A stretch of 64,000 nucleotides of DNA from UBA3263 sp964586765 (GTDB taxonomy: Bacteria > Bacteroidota > Bacteroidia > Bacteroidales > Muribaculaceae): positions 171,965 through 235,964 of the forward strand of contig CAZPHN010000001.1 in NCBI GenBank assembly GCA_964586765.1, written 5' to 3'. Positions within the stretch are counted from its first letter, which is position 1; each line of letters opens with the position of its first letter. Positions 18,198-27,692 of this stretch are shown in pieces. The notes beneath the pieces were generated by a model. It worked only from the letters and a program-made list of their open reading frames with translations. It was not told where the DNA came from and searched no databases. The position numbers were made by a program, and so were the translations under genes.

Positions 18198-20765
18198 ATG
18201 AACATCAAATATATAATAATATCCTTGCTGGCGTTATTGAATCCGCTTTTGGCGAAAAGTCAGGAGACGGCAATTGACTCGCTGGCTGTTTACCATGCAT
18301 CAACCGCCATGAACTCAGGCAAGATACAGCAGGAAATGGTTTATCTGCATCTTGATAATAATTCATACTATCGCGGTGACAGGATTTTCTTTGCGTGCTA
18401 TCTCGTTACCTCCGGTAAGCTGAAACCATCAGACCTGAGTCAGACCGTCTATGTCGAACTACTTAATCCGAGCGGCAAGATAATAGACCGGTGTGTCCTT
18501 CGCGCGGTTGACGGTCGCTGTCACGGTGCTCTGCTTGCCGATGAGACTCCATTTTATTCCGGCTACTACGAAATACGCGCCTACACACGCTATATGCTCA
18601 ACTTCGGCCCTGAGGCTATCTTTTCACGCGTAATTCCGATTTACGCATCACCCCAAAAAGAAGGTGACTGGGCTGACCGTACAATTTTGACTCACGACAC
18701 AGATAATATGCCCATCATGCGTCAAAAAACGCAAAAAGTAAAGAATATTGAGTTAAAATTTTATCCGGAAGGCGGTCATATGGTCAGCGGATTGCCGGCA
18801 CGTGTTGCCTTTGAACTGACCGATGACACCCACAGACCGCTGCCCGGAATAGAAGGAAGAATTATTGACCGTACTAACGATAAGGTAATGACAACCTTCC
18901 GTAGCGGACATATGGGGCGAGGAACCGTAGACTTTATACCTGAAAACCATCAGTATGCTGCTGAAGTTTCGGTAAACGGCAAACGCTATTGGTGTGATTT
19001 GCCACAAGTTGAGAAAGACGGTATAACTCTGCGGGTCAACAGCCATCCCGAGTCCGATAAAATCGAGATTGCAGTCAACCGTACACCGGGCTACGCCTGC
19101 GATGCCGTCGGAGTCAGTCTGACCTGTCGCGGAGAGCTTTACGGACGCTCAATAGTTGATATATCGGAACAGGAAGGTGCAACCTTCAGTATGTCTACTT
19201 CAAGAATGCCATCGGGAGTTGGCGAAATAACCGTATTCAATACTAAAGGGCAGCCACTTGCCGACCGTATGTTCTTCCATAACCGAAATGAGTCTGTTTC
19301 CGTTGACTATACATTTGACAAGTCAAGCTATCGTCCATTTGAGCCGATAGATCTGGAGGTAAGAGTGTCCGATTCCCAATCAGGCATCCCGGTATCAATT
19401 CCACTGTCGCTTTCGGTAGCTGATGCGGATAACCATATAGAGTATCCCTCAAATATGATGGCAGACCTCCTGTTGGCTTCACATATCAAAGGTTATATCC
19501 ACAATCCTGCGTATTACTTTGAAAAGGGCAACGAAAATGACCTTGACAATCTGCTGATGGTACAGGGATGGCGACGGTATTCATGGAGTCAGCTTGCAGG
19601 AATGGAGCCGATACGCATTGACTCCCTGCCGGAGCAGGGCATAGAGGTACGCGGGCAGATTCTTGAGCGTATGGGTAACAAGCCAAGAGCCGGTATTTCT
19701 GTATCTGCGATGCTTGCTCCCGCTGACTCGACAAATATATTCGGTTCAACGGCGAGAGCCTATACCTTTACTACCGATGACAAAGGTCGGTTTATGTTTC
19801 ATGATGACCTTATAGGTAAATATATGCTGCTGCTTTCTTCATCAAACAAGAATAAAGTGAGCAAGAACCGCATACTGCTTGATTTGAGCGACTTTCCATC
19901 GCCACGGGCTTATGATGTTGGCGAACTCAAAGTCAGCCTCAACACCCAAAACGAGCAACCGGTCGAAAGAGTAACCACTGAGGATTTGAATGACCTGATA
20001 GATAATGGCACAAAACTGCTGAATGAGGTTGAAGTTACAGCAAAATATACCAAGGCGCAGGAAATGGCGCGATATATGGAGAACTCCGTGGTAAGTTATG
20101 ATGTATTAAGGGAAGTCAACGCTCTTCGCGACAATGGCGACAGATATATTAAGACTCTTTCTCAACTCTTGCCTGAAATGGACAAGAATTTCAAACGCGG
20201 AAGGGATAATACTTTAACCTACAATGGCAAAGGTGTCCTTATAATTGCCGACCCTGACTTTGCTCACAATAGAGGACTAATTGATGAGTTAATGGGAATG
20301 GAAAACTTGGTCGAAACTAAAAAGGAAACGATTAAGATGAGTAAAAGCGACCCAGGTGCTATTCCGGTTGACTACATAAAGAATGTCTTTGTCAATAACA
20401 CTCAGGATGCCTTAATGACGTATGCAGCCCGAATGGCTGAACAAACCTCTAAGTCACAGTTTGGAGCAAAAATGGATGCGGCTAAGAAATACGGCTGCGT
20501 CGTTTTCATTGAGTTTTATCCTGACAGAAGGTCAAAACTGCAAGCCGGCATAAGACGCGACGTAATCGAAGGCTATACACCTCCGTCGGTGGAGTTCTAC
20601 AGCCCCGATTACTCGGTTACGCCCCCATTTGAACCTGATTTCAGGCGCACACTATATTGGAATCCGGATGTACAGCCGGACGCTGACGGCATAGCCCGAG
20701 TCCGGTTCTTCAACAACTCTTCCGCAACCGGATTCAGCGTCTCATCCGCCCATCTCCCCCTCTAA
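18198..20765 (+). CDS. Secreted macroglobulin-like protein with TonB Plug-like C-terminal region, copy B
   Basis: The 855-residue paralog of copy A has a signal peptide (MNIKYIIISLLALLNPLLAKS) and the same domain order: an MG2-like domain (about 35-161, almost identical to copy A), the FYPEGGHM domain, LMVQGWRRYSW, a Plug-like start at about residue 606 (LLNEVEVTAKYT), and the common end FRRTLYWNPDVQPDADG. Beyond the MG2-like block the two proteins are only moderately similar. No outer-membrane barrel or T9SS tail is present. It follows copy A directly and converges with the DUF308 gene 5 bp away. The function is unknown; a duplicated surface factor is the best guess. Confidence 0.78.
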   Translation: MNIKYIIISLLALLNPLLAKSQETAIDSLAVYHASTAMNSGKIQQEMVYLHLDNNSYYRGDRIFFACYLVTSGKLKPSDLSQTVYVELLNPSGKIIDRCVLRAVDGRCHGALLADETPFYSGYYEIRAYTRYMLNFGPEAIFSRVIPIYASPQKEGDWADRTILTHDTDNMPIMRQKTQKVKNIELKFYPEGGHMVSGLPARVAFELTDDTHRPLPGIEGRIIDRTNDKVMTTFRSGHMGRGTVDFIPENHQYAAEVSVNGKRYWCDLPQVEKDGITLRVNSHPESDKIEIAVNRTPGYACDAVGVSLTCRGELYGRSIVDISEQEGATFSMSTSRMPSGVGEITVFNTKGQPLADRMFFHNRNESVSVDYTFDKSSYRPFEPIDLEVRVSDSQSGIPVSIPLSLSVADADNHIEYPSNMMADLLLASHIKGYIHNPAYYFEKGNENDLDNLLMVQGWRRYSWSQLAGMEPIRIDSLPEQGIEVRGQILERMGNKPRAGISVSAMLAPADSTNIFGSTARAYTFTTDDKGRFMFHDDLIGKYMLLLSSSNKNKVSKNRILLDLSDFPSPRAYDVGELKVSLNTQNEQPVERVTTEDLNDLIDNGTKLLNEVEVTAKYTKAQEMARYMENSVVSYDVLREVNALRDNGDRYIKTLSQLLPEMDKNFKRGRDNTLTYNGKGVLIIADPDFAHNRGLIDELMGMENLVETKKETIKMSKSDPGAIPVDYIKNVFVNNTQDALMTYAARMAEQTSKSQFGAKMDAAKKYGCVVFIEFYPDRRSKLQAGIRRDVIEGYTPPSVEFYSPDYSVTPPFEPDFRRTLYWNPDVQPDADGIARVRFFNNSSATGFSVSSAHLPL
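18299..18679 (+). repeat. 381-bp near-identical block, copy B
   Basis: Partner of 15651-16031, with 10 substitutions and no indels. Most changes are silent; at the protein level only I/V and S/A exchanges are seen in the compared stretch. Confidence 0.95.
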
Positions 20766-20770
20766 TGCGG

Positions 20771-21415
20771 TTACTCCGCAGTGGTCGAGGTGTGGTCAGA
20801 GATTTCTGTGGCGGCAACATCCTCGACCTTCGGTTCGGGAGCGGATTCCGGCTGAGCATCGGTAACAGTAGACAGGTTGCGGCGATAAGAAATCAGCGCG
20901 GCAACTTCAATCAGTGCCCCTACGGCATACACAATCATGGTGATAGCGGTAATCAGTACGATTGATTTCTCAATAGTTACCGGCGAGCATACGCATACAA
21001 TACCGCAAATGGTCACCAACGCCGGAAGAATGTAAAATCCAAACGGGAACTTGACGGGACGGAAACCGGCAGCCATAGTGAAGATAAGAAACAGACCGCC
21101 GATAATCATAAGCGCGCCGAGGATATAAATCATAGCGGTGGTAAAGCCTTCAGGCGCAATTACCATCCAAAGACCGAGTGCACCAGATGCAACTCCGGAA
21201 AGGATGCCCAAAATGGATAGACCTTCCTTCTTGCCATCCTCATCGCGGCGGCTTGCGCGCGCAAAGAGCATGGTTATATTAAGTACGGCGGATGCGAGGA
21301 AGAGATAGCCAAGACAGGTCACGACAAACGTCAGACTCGGCAATTTGTAACAGAGGAGGAAGATACCTGCGGCAAGAATGAGCAGCGAGGTCCATAAGAT
21401 TCTTTTGTAGTCCAC
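20771..21415 (-). CDS. DUF308/HdeD-like membrane protein
   Basis: The 214 residues hold about six hydrophobic segments (for example LWTSLLILAAGIFLLCY, FVVTCLGYLFLASAVLNI, ILGALMIIGGLFLIF), then a polar 35-residue tail. The arrangement fits the DUF308/HdeD family of small inner-membrane proteins; in E. coli HdeD is linked to acid stress, but that does not carry over safely. It is transcribed away from korA with a -7 box at 21489-21496, and it meets macroglobulin copy B tail to tail. Confidence 0.8.
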   Translation of the reverse strand: MDYKRILWTSLLILAAGIFLLCYKLPSLTFVVTCLGYLFLASAVLNITMLFARASRRDEDGKKEGLSILGILSGVASGALGLWMVIAPEGFTTAMIYILGALMIIGGLFLIFTMAAGFRPVKFPFGFYILPALVTICGIVCVCSPVTIEKSIVLITAITMIVYAVGALIEVAALISYRRNLSTVTDAQPESAPEPKVEDVAATEISDHTSTTAE

Positions 21416-21488
21416 GAGAATTTTGGTTATTAAGGGTTATAAATAGCTTTTTATTAAAAAACGTAAAAACGAAGAGAAAAGTTGACCG

Positions 21489-21524
21489 CAAAGATACATA
21501 AATTTAGAAATTTTCTTAACTTTG
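21489..21524. promoter_or_regulatory. Overlapping divergent -7 boxes for DUF308 and kor genes
   Basis: TATCTTTG on the minus strand (21489-21496) faces the DUF308 gene. TAACTTTG on the plus strand (21517-21524) faces korA. The boxes are 20 bp apart, so each promoter's -33 region falls on the other's -7 box; neither has a clear -33 element. Confidence 0.5.
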
Positions 21525-21566
21525 CGGTGGAAAATTTAATCAACCTTAAATCACATTAAAGGAACA

Positions 21567-23432
21567 ATGACCCCAAACCATACTGAAGACGCCCCGATGG
21601 GCGTACAGGAACTCGAGAATGTGGTTGTCCGCTTTTCCGGCGACTCAGGCGACGGAATGCAGCTTGCCGGCAATATTTTCACCAACGTTTCCGCGTCGGT
21701 GGGAAATCAGGTATCAACCTTCCCTGACTATCCTGCTGAAATCCGTGCCCCACAGGGTTCGCTCAGCGGCGTCAGCGGCTTTCAGGTAAGCATCGGTAAA
21801 AATGTATACACTCCCGGCGACTGCTGCGACGTACTCGTAGCGATGAATCCGGCGGCACTGAAACGCAACTCCGGATTCCTCAAACGCAACGGTATAGTCA
21901 TCTTCGACATTGACTCATGTAAGGAAGCCGACCTTAAAAAAGCCGAATTCAAGACCCTCGACCCTATTGCAGAACTCGGCATCAACGCACAAGTTCTTGA
22001 AGTGCCCATCACGTCAATGACTAAGGCAGCACTTGAGGGTTCGGGACTTGACCAAAAGTCAGTATTGAAATGCCGCAATATTTTTGCGCTTGGTCTTATC
22101 TGTTGGCTCTTTGACCGCCCACTCGAAGGCGCGCTTACAATGCTGAAAGCCAAGTTTGCCAAGAAACCGGCAATCTTTGAGGCAAATTCAAAGGTCCTGA
22201 CCGCCGGTTACGACTACGGTCACAATATCCACGCTTCAGTAAGCACCTATAAGATACAGAGCGACCCGGCGGTTCCCGGCGTATACACCGACATTAATGG
22301 CAACACCGCTACCGCATGGGGTCTCATCATGGCATCCGAGCGTTCCGGACGTCCGCTTTTCCTCGGCTCGTATCCCATCACCCCCGCCACTGACATTCTC
22401 CACGAGCTTGCCAAGCGCAAGGACCTCGGAGTTAAGGCAGTTCAGATGGAAGATGAAATAGCCGGCATCTGCTCCGCTATCGGTGCATCGTTTGCCGGCT
22501 CACTCGCCGTTACCTCTACCTCCGGTCCCGGTCTGGCACTGAAAGGAGAGGCACTGGGACTTGCCGTCATGGCAGAGCTTCCGTTGGTTGTGATTGACGT
22601 TCAGCGCGGCGGTCCCTCCACAGGTTTACCCACCAAGACCGAGCAGACTGACCTTATGCAGGCTCTCTACGGACGCAACGGCGAGAGCCCGCTCGCAGTC
22701 GTTGCTCCTACCTCGCCCACTGATTGCTTCGACATGGCTTTTGAGGCTTCGAGAATAGCCCTTGAGCATATGACCCCCGTAATCCTGCTGAGCGATGCCT
22801 TTATCGGCAACGGTTCATCAGCATGGCGCGTACCCGACGCAAACGAATATCCTGAAATACATCCGCCGCTGCTCCCCGCCGAAAAAGCTGATGGAACATG
22901 GAAACCATATGAGCGTCAGGAGAACCTTGTGCGCTACTGGGCAATTCCCGGCACCGAGGGAGCGACACACCGTCTTGGCGGTCTGGAGAAGGATAGCGTG
23001 AACAGTGCTATCTCAACCCATCCGGGCAACCATGAAAAGATGGTTGAACTCCGTCGCCAGAAGATTGCCAATATCGCTTACGATATCCCCGAACAGCGCG
23101 TTCATTTCGACGACAATCACAGTGCTGATACCTTACTCCTCGGTTGGGGTGGTACATACGGACACCTGCGTACTGCAGCGGCAGAGCTCAATGCCCATGG
23201 TCGGAAGATTGCCTTCACCCAGCTGCGCTACATCAACCCCCTGCCCAAGAACATGGGTGACCTCCTGCGCAGCTACAAGAAGGTTATCGTAGCCGAACTC
23301 AACACGGGTATGCTTGCCGACTATCTGCAGATGCAGTTCCCCGACGTCGAGATTCACCGTATTAATAAGGTACAGGGTCAACCCTTCCTTGTGAGCGAAC
23401 TGATTGAAAAAATTGAAAACATTCTGAACTGA
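21567..23432 (+). CDS. korA: 2-oxoacid:ferredoxin oxidoreductase, fused gamma-alpha subunit (KorA-type)
   Basis: With KorB this enzyme oxidatively decarboxylates 2-oxoglutarate to succinyl-CoA, or runs the reverse carboxylation, using ferredoxin. Residues 1 to about 195 form the gamma domain (VVRFSGDSGDGMQLAGNIF, PDYPAEIRAPQG). The alpha part follows, with LGSYPITPATDILHELAK, QMEDEIAGICSAIGAS and TSTSGPGLALKGEALG. At 621 residues this is the normal fused form in Bacteroidetes. It overlaps korB by 1 bp (TGATG). 2-oxoglutarate is the likeliest substrate from this fusion type, but pyruvate or other oxoacids are not excluded. Confidence 0.92.
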   Translation: MTPNHTEDAPMGVQELENVVVRFSGDSGDGMQLAGNIFTNVSASVGNQVSTFPDYPAEIRAPQGSLSGVSGFQVSIGKNVYTPGDCCDVLVAMNPAALKRNSGFLKRNGIVIFDIDSCKEADLKKAEFKTLDPIAELGINAQVLEVPITSMTKAALEGSGLDQKSVLKCRNIFALGLICWLFDRPLEGALTMLKAKFAKKPAIFEANSKVLTAGYDYGHNIHASVSTYKIQSDPAVPGVYTDINGNTATAWGLIMASERSGRPLFLGSYPITPATDILHELAKRKDLGVKAVQMEDEIAGICSAIGASFAGSLAVTSTSGPGLALKGEALGLAVMAELPLVVIDVQRGGPSTGLPTKTEQTDLMQALYGRNGESPLAVVAPTSPTDCFDMAFEASRIALEHMTPVILLSDAFIGNGSSAWRVPDANEYPEIHPPLLPAEKADGTWKPYERQENLVRYWAIPGTEGATHRLGGLEKDSVNSAISTHPGNHEKMVELRRQKIANIAYDIPEQRVHFDDNHSADTLLLGWGGTYGHLRTAAAELNAHGRKIAFTQLRYINPLPKNMGDLLRSYKKVIVAELNTGMLADYLQMQFPDVEIHRINKVQGQPFLVSELIEKIENILN

Positions 23433-24442
23433 TGACTACTCAATATACTCCCGCCGACTATAAGAGCGACCAGAGCGTACGCTGGTGTGCCGGCTGCGGC
23501 GACCATGCCGTGCTCAACTGCCTCCACAAAGCTATGGCAGAATTAGGTGTTCCACCCCACATGACTGCTGTAATTTCCGGTATCGGATGCTCATCACGTC
23601 TACCTTATTATTGTAACACGTACGGCTTTCACACCATCCACGGACGTGCTGCCGCAATCGCGTCAGGATTCAAGATTGCCAACCCGCAGATGACCGTATG
23701 GCAGATCAGCGGCGATGGAGACGGTCTCGCCATTGGCGGTAACCACTTTATCCACGCCCTTCGCCGCAACATAGACATCAACATCCTTCTGCTCAACAAT
23801 AAAATCTACGGTTTGACCAAGGGACAATACTCCCCTACCTCACCCCGCGGTTTTGTGAGCAAATCATCGCCTTACGGTACCACCGAAGACCCGTTTATTC
23901 CCGCAGAGCTCGCCTTTGGTGCGCGTGCAACTTTCTTTGCCCGTTCAATCGACGTTGAACTCGAAACAACCCGCAATTGTATGGTAAGCGCAGCTCGTCA
24001 CAAGGGCGCAGCCGTGACTGAAATTCTCCAGAATTGCGTAATTTTCAATAACGGCATCCACAATCCTGTCGCTGAGAAAACAGTCCGCTCCACCAAAACC
24101 ATCACACTCCATCAAGGCGAAAAAATGCTGTTCGGACCCAATAAGGAATTCGGTTTGGTTCAGGACGGCTTTGAATTGAAAGCGGTCACCGTAGGTCAGG
24201 ACGGTTATACCATTGATGACGTTTTAGTGCATGACGCACATACTCAGAGCGACATCCTCCACCGCCAGCTCGCGCTGATGGACGGCACTGACCTTCCCTT
24301 GGCTCTCGGAGTAATCCGCGACGTCGAAACCCCGGTCTACAATGAAGCACTTGAAGCTCAGGTAGCCGAAGTCAAGTCAAAGAAGGGATTCGGTTCGCTT
24401 CGCGACATGATTCTTTCAGGCGAGACTTGGACAGTAGAATGA
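23432..24442 (+). CDS. korB: 2-oxoacid:ferredoxin oxidoreductase beta subunit (KorB-type)
   Basis: The beta subunit carries thiamine diphosphate and part of the Fe-S ligands. WCAGCGDH (Cys19, Cys22) and ISGIGCSSRLPYY are the family Cys motifs. ISGDGDGLAIGGNHFIHALRR and LLNNKIYGLTKGQ form the TPP/Mg site. At 336 residues it is full length. It is coupled to korA by a 1-bp overlap and to the dus gene by an ATGA overlap. Confidence 0.93.
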   Translation: MTTQYTPADYKSDQSVRWCAGCGDHAVLNCLHKAMAELGVPPHMTAVISGIGCSSRLPYYCNTYGFHTIHGRAAAIASGFKIANPQMTVWQISGDGDGLAIGGNHFIHALRRNIDINILLLNNKIYGLTKGQYSPTSPRGFVSKSSPYGTTEDPFIPAELAFGARATFFARSIDVELETTRNCMVSAARHKGAAVTEILQNCVIFNNGIHNPVAEKTVRSTKTITLHQGEKMLFGPNKEFGLVQDGFELKAVTVGQDGYTIDDVLVHDAHTQSDILHRQLALMDGTDLPLALGVIRDVETPVYNEALEAQVAEVKSKKGFGSLRDMILSGETWTVE

Positions 24443-25347
24443 AAATAATCGCCGCACCGCTTCAGGGCTACACTGAAGCTCCGTGGCGCAGATTCCACGC
24501 CGAAGTCTATGGCTCCGGCGTGGATAAATATTGTGCCCCCTTTGCCCGCGCCGAACATGGCGCGATTCGCCCCCGTGACCTTCGCGACGCTACCGCCATA
24601 CCCGCGGTCACGGCACAGATTATCTGTCGCGATGCCGCCGAGTTTCGCCTGCTCGTAACCTCGCTTACCGAAAACGGCATCAACGAGATTGATCTCAACC
24701 TCGGTTGCCCATTCCCTCCCCAAGTGAAACACGGGCGTGGCGCGGGACTTGCCGCACGTCCTGACGCGCTTGCAGACGTACTGAAAGCCATGGCGGATTT
24801 TCCGCAGGTAACATTTTCAGCAAAAATGCGTCTCGACAACTGGAAAACTACCCTCCCGCTGCTCGAAAATTCGCCCGTAAAGGCTCTTACCGTACATTCT
24901 CGTTATGCCTCTCAGCAATACAGCGGCGAATGTGACCAAAATGAATTCCTTAAAATCTATGAAAGGACGTCGCTCCCGCTGACATACAACGGAAGTATTA
25001 TGACACCTGAGGACTTTGACTCAATAGCCACCCGTTTTCCTAACCTCGCCGGAATCATGATTGGGCGCGGTCTTTTGGCGCGACCATCGCTTGCCGAGGA
25101 GATAAAAAGCAAGCGTCAGTGGCATCCCGATGAACGAATTGAGGCTATTCTTGACCTTCACCGCAAGCTATTCGAATACTATTCATCAATACTTTGCGGT
25201 CCTACCCAGATTTTATCGAAGATAAAGCCGTTCTGGGACTATCTTGAGCCTGAAATAGGACACAAAGCCTCAAAACAAATCAAAAAAGCCATGAATTTAA
25301 CCGCATATAACGCTGCGATTAATAACATTTTTTTGAACAACAATTGA
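24439..25347 (+). CDS. tRNA-dihydrouridine synthase
   Basis: Dus enzymes reduce uridines in tRNA loops using FMN and NADPH. IIAAPLQGYTEAPWRRF at the N-terminus is the FMN-binding start. The catalytic Cys90 sits in DLNLGCPFPP. KMRLDNW, YNGSIMTPEDF and IMIGRGLLARP follow. The ATG at 24439 overlapping the korB stop is chosen; an upstream TTG at 24427 would add four residues with no family support. It has 302 residues. Which Dus subclass (and thus which U) is not clear. Confidence 0.93.
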   Translation: MKIIAAPLQGYTEAPWRRFHAEVYGSGVDKYCAPFARAEHGAIRPRDLRDATAIPAVTAQIICRDAAEFRLLVTSLTENGINEIDLNLGCPFPPQVKHGRGAGLAARPDALADVLKAMADFPQVTFSAKMRLDNWKTTLPLLENSPVKALTVHSRYASQQYSGECDQNEFLKIYERTSLPLTYNGSIMTPEDFDSIATRFPNLAGIMIGRGLLARPSLAEEIKSKRQWHPDERIEAILDLHRKLFEYYSSILCGPTQILSKIKPFWDYLEPEIGHKASKQIKKAMNLTAYNAAINNIFLNNN

Positions 25348-25374
25348 TTTTATTGGAATAATTTGCTAAATTTG
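25343..25374 (+). promoter_or_regulatory. Promoter of pgk
   Basis: -33 TTG (25344-25346, overlapping the dus stop), a 20-bp spacer and -7 TAAATTTG (25367-25374), 49 bases before the pgk start. Confidence 0.75.
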
Positions 25375-25423
25375 CACCTTGGAATATAACTTAAAACCTC
25401 ATAAACAAATACTTTAACGCAAA

Positions 25424-26671
25424 ATGAAAATCGACAATTACAACTTCGCCGGCAAAAAGGCGATTGTCCGCGTTGACTTCAATGTGCCTCTGGACGAAAA
25501 CGGTAATGTTACTGACGACACCCGTATCCGCGGCGCACTCCCCACTTTGAAAAAAATCCTTGCCGACGGCGGCTCGCTCATTATCATGAGCCACATGGGC
25601 AAACCCAAAGGCAAAGTTAACCCTAAGATGAGCCTCGGTCAGATCAAAGACGTAGTTGCTAAGGCTCTCGGAACTGACGTTGAATTTGCACCTGACTGCG
25701 CTAAGGCTGCCGAACAGGCTGCTGCTTTGAAGCCCGGTCAGGTTCTCCTGCTCGAAAACCTCCGCTTCTATCCTGAAGAAGAAGGCAAGCCCGTAGGAAT
25801 CGATAAAGAAGATCCCGCTTACGAAGAAGCAAAGAAAGCAATGAAGGTTTCACAGAAGGAGTTTGCCAAGACTCTTGCCTCATACGCTGACGTATACGTT
25901 AACGACGCATTCGGCACCGCACACCGCAAACATGCCTCTACCGCCGTTATCGCTGACTATTTCCAGCCCGATGACAAAATGCTCGGCTACCTGATGGAGA
26001 AGGAAGTACAGGCAGTTGACAACATCCTGAGCAACATCAAGCGACCCTTCACCGCAATCATGGGTGGCTCAAAGGTTTCTACCAAAATCGGTATCATCGA
26101 GAACCTGATGGACAAGGTTGACAACCTGATTCTCTGCGGTGGCATGACCTACACCTTCGCTAAGGCTATGGGCGGCAACGTCGGTGATTCAATCTGCGAA
26201 ACTGACAAGCTCGACCTTGCTCTTGACATCATGAAGAAGGCAAAGGAAAAGGGCGTGAACCTCGTGCTCGGCACCGACTGTGTTGCCGGCAACGCATTCA
26301 AGAACGACTGCGACACTCAGATTTGCTCCGTTATGGATATCCCCGAAGGTTGGGAAGGCATGGATGCAGGTCCCAAGAGCCGCGAACTCTTCAAGGCTGC
26401 CATCATCCCCGCCAAGACTATCCTCTGGAACGGTCCTGCCGGTGTCTTTGAATTTGATAACTTCACAGCCGGCTCACGCGCAATTGCCGATGCAGTTGTT
26501 GAAGCGACCAAAAACGGTGCATTCTCACTCGTCGGCGGAGGTGACTCTGTTGCCTGTGTCAACAAGTTCGGTCTTGCCGATGAAGTAAGCTACGTTTCAA
26601 CCGGTGGCGGCGCACTCCTCGAAGCTATCGAGGGTAAAATCCTCCCCGGCATCGCAGCAATCAAGGGCTAA
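25424..26671 (+). CDS. pgk: Phosphoglycerate kinase
   Basis: This glycolytic enzyme interconverts 1,3-bisphosphoglycerate + ADP and 3-phosphoglycerate + ATP. VRVDFNVPLDENG near the start, SHMGKPKG, LLLENLRFY, NDAFGTAHRKHAST, MGGSKVSTKI, LWNGPAGVFE and VGGGDSVACV mark both Rossmann domains and the nucleotide site. At 415 residues it is normal. It is monocistronic, with its own promoter and a strong terminator. Codon use is C-rich at third positions, as expected for a highly expressed gene. Confidence 0.98.
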   Translation: MKIDNYNFAGKKAIVRVDFNVPLDENGNVTDDTRIRGALPTLKKILADGGSLIIMSHMGKPKGKVNPKMSLGQIKDVVAKALGTDVEFAPDCAKAAEQAAALKPGQVLLLENLRFYPEEEGKPVGIDKEDPAYEEAKKAMKVSQKEFAKTLASYADVYVNDAFGTAHRKHASTAVIADYFQPDDKMLGYLMEKEVQAVDNILSNIKRPFTAIMGGSKVSTKIGIIENLMDKVDNLILCGGMTYTFAKAMGGNVGDSICETDKLDLALDIMKKAKEKGVNLVLGTDCVAGNAFKNDCDTQICSVMDIPEGWEGMDAGPKSRELFKAAIIPAKTILWNGPAGVFEFDNFTAGSRAIADAVVEATKNGAFSLVGGGDSVACVNKFGLADEVSYVSTGGGALLEAIEGKILPGIAAIKG

Positions 26672-26689
26672 CTCTTTATAAAAATTGCT

Positions 26690-26730
26690 AAAAAACGGGA
26701 TTGCGAAGTGATTCGCAGTCCCGTTTTATC
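26690..26730 (+). terminator. Rho-independent terminator of pgk
   Basis: Arms of 16 bp (26692-26707 and 26712-26727) pair with a single G-U wobble around a GTGA loop. The right arm ends in TTTT. Confidence 0.92.
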
Positions 26731-26772
26731 ATATTTTAATAGTTTTCTGTTTTTTAGGTCAACAAAAAGCGT

Positions 26773-26780
26773 TAAATTTG
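26773..26780 (+). promoter_or_regulatory. -7 box of the DUF5106-mnmA operon
   Basis: TAAATTTG lies 24 bases before the start at 26805. No clear -33 TTTG at the right distance. Confidence 0.55.
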
Positions 26781-26804
26781 CAGATTGAAAACAAATAGAC
26801 TTTT

Positions 26805-27692
26805 ATGAACAGAATACTTATAACAATTATTATAGCATTTAGCGCATTTGCCGGGGCTATGGCTGACACATGGTTCCCCTATCCGACCCCTCCCGAAATT
26901 CTTTCTTTGGGACGTCCGCGCGCAAATTACATAGTTGAGCATTTCTGGGACCGCTGTCCTTGGAAAAGTGCATACAGTTCTACCGCAAAGATGGAGGAGA
27001 CGCTGCGCGATTTCGCAAACTTCATTCCCCACGCTGCCGCCGACACCACTTTTCTCAGTATCGAGACCCTGATTAATAATACTCAAAAGAAACCTGCTGA
27101 CTTTGCCACTCTGCTTAAAATTGCCGAGGCTACGTTCTATTCCGACACCGCAAAGACATTTTCTGACGTAGTTTACCGTCCTTTTGCTGAAGCCGGAGCT
27201 AATTTCAAGAAATTCAAACCCGAACAGAGGGACTATTATGCGCGTCAGCTGCAAATTATCAACAATTCGGCACTTAACAACCCAGTGGCTCCGCTGCCGG
27301 TTGTAGCTGCCGACGGCACTGTCTCTGCTCTCAATGATACAGTTCCCGGCATCCAGACCTACATACTGATATTCGAGCGTCCCGAAGGTGACCATTTTAA
27401 CCGCGTGATGTTCTCTGCTAACATTTCAGTCAATAAGCTGATTGAAGCCGGACTGATTCAGCCGATACTTATTTGCGCCGGCGAGCCTACGGAAGCATGG
27501 TGGGATTCTACCAAGCGTCTGCCTGAAGGATGGCGCGCCGTGGCAATGAAAAATGCCGATGCAGAGATGAAACTTGGCGATATGCCTACCATCTATCTTG
27601 CCGACCCTCAGATGAAAATCATTTCCAAGTTTATGCCTCTTGATTTGTTAATCTACAACTGCGAGCAGTTGGTCAACAATGCCGGACTATGA
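26805..27692 (+). CDS. Secreted DUF5106-type protein
   Basis: The 295-residue product has a signal peptide (MNRILITIIIAFSAFAGAMA). An N-terminal helical region carries IVEHFWDRCPW, as in DUF5106. A C-terminal thioredoxin-like part contains TYILIFERPEGDHFNRVMFSAN and ends MPTIYLADPQMKIISK. The thioredoxin CXXC is absent, so a redox role is unlikely by this route. DUF5106 is a Bacteroidetes family of unknown function. It is the first gene of a long operon and overlaps mnmA by 4 bp (ATGA). Confidence 0.75.
   Translation: MNRILITIIIAFSAFAGAMADTWFPYPTPPEILSLGRPRANYIVEHFWDRCPWKSAYSSTAKMEETLRDFANFIPHAAADTTFLSIETLINNTQKKPADFATLLKIAEATFYSDTAKTFSDVVYRPFAEAGANFKKFKPEQRDYYARQLQIINNSALNNPVAPLPVVAADGTVSALNDTVPGIQTYILIFERPEGDHFNRVMFSANISVNKLIEAGLIQPILICAGEPTEAWWDSTKRLPEGWRAVAMKNADAEMKLGDMPTIYLADPQMKIISKFMPLDLLIYNCEQLVNNAGL

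Noticed and set aside
26772..27395. Minus-strand frame of 207 residues over the DUF5106 gene
   Set aside because: Antisense to a gene with promoter, signal peptide and operon context; the product has no recognisable features.
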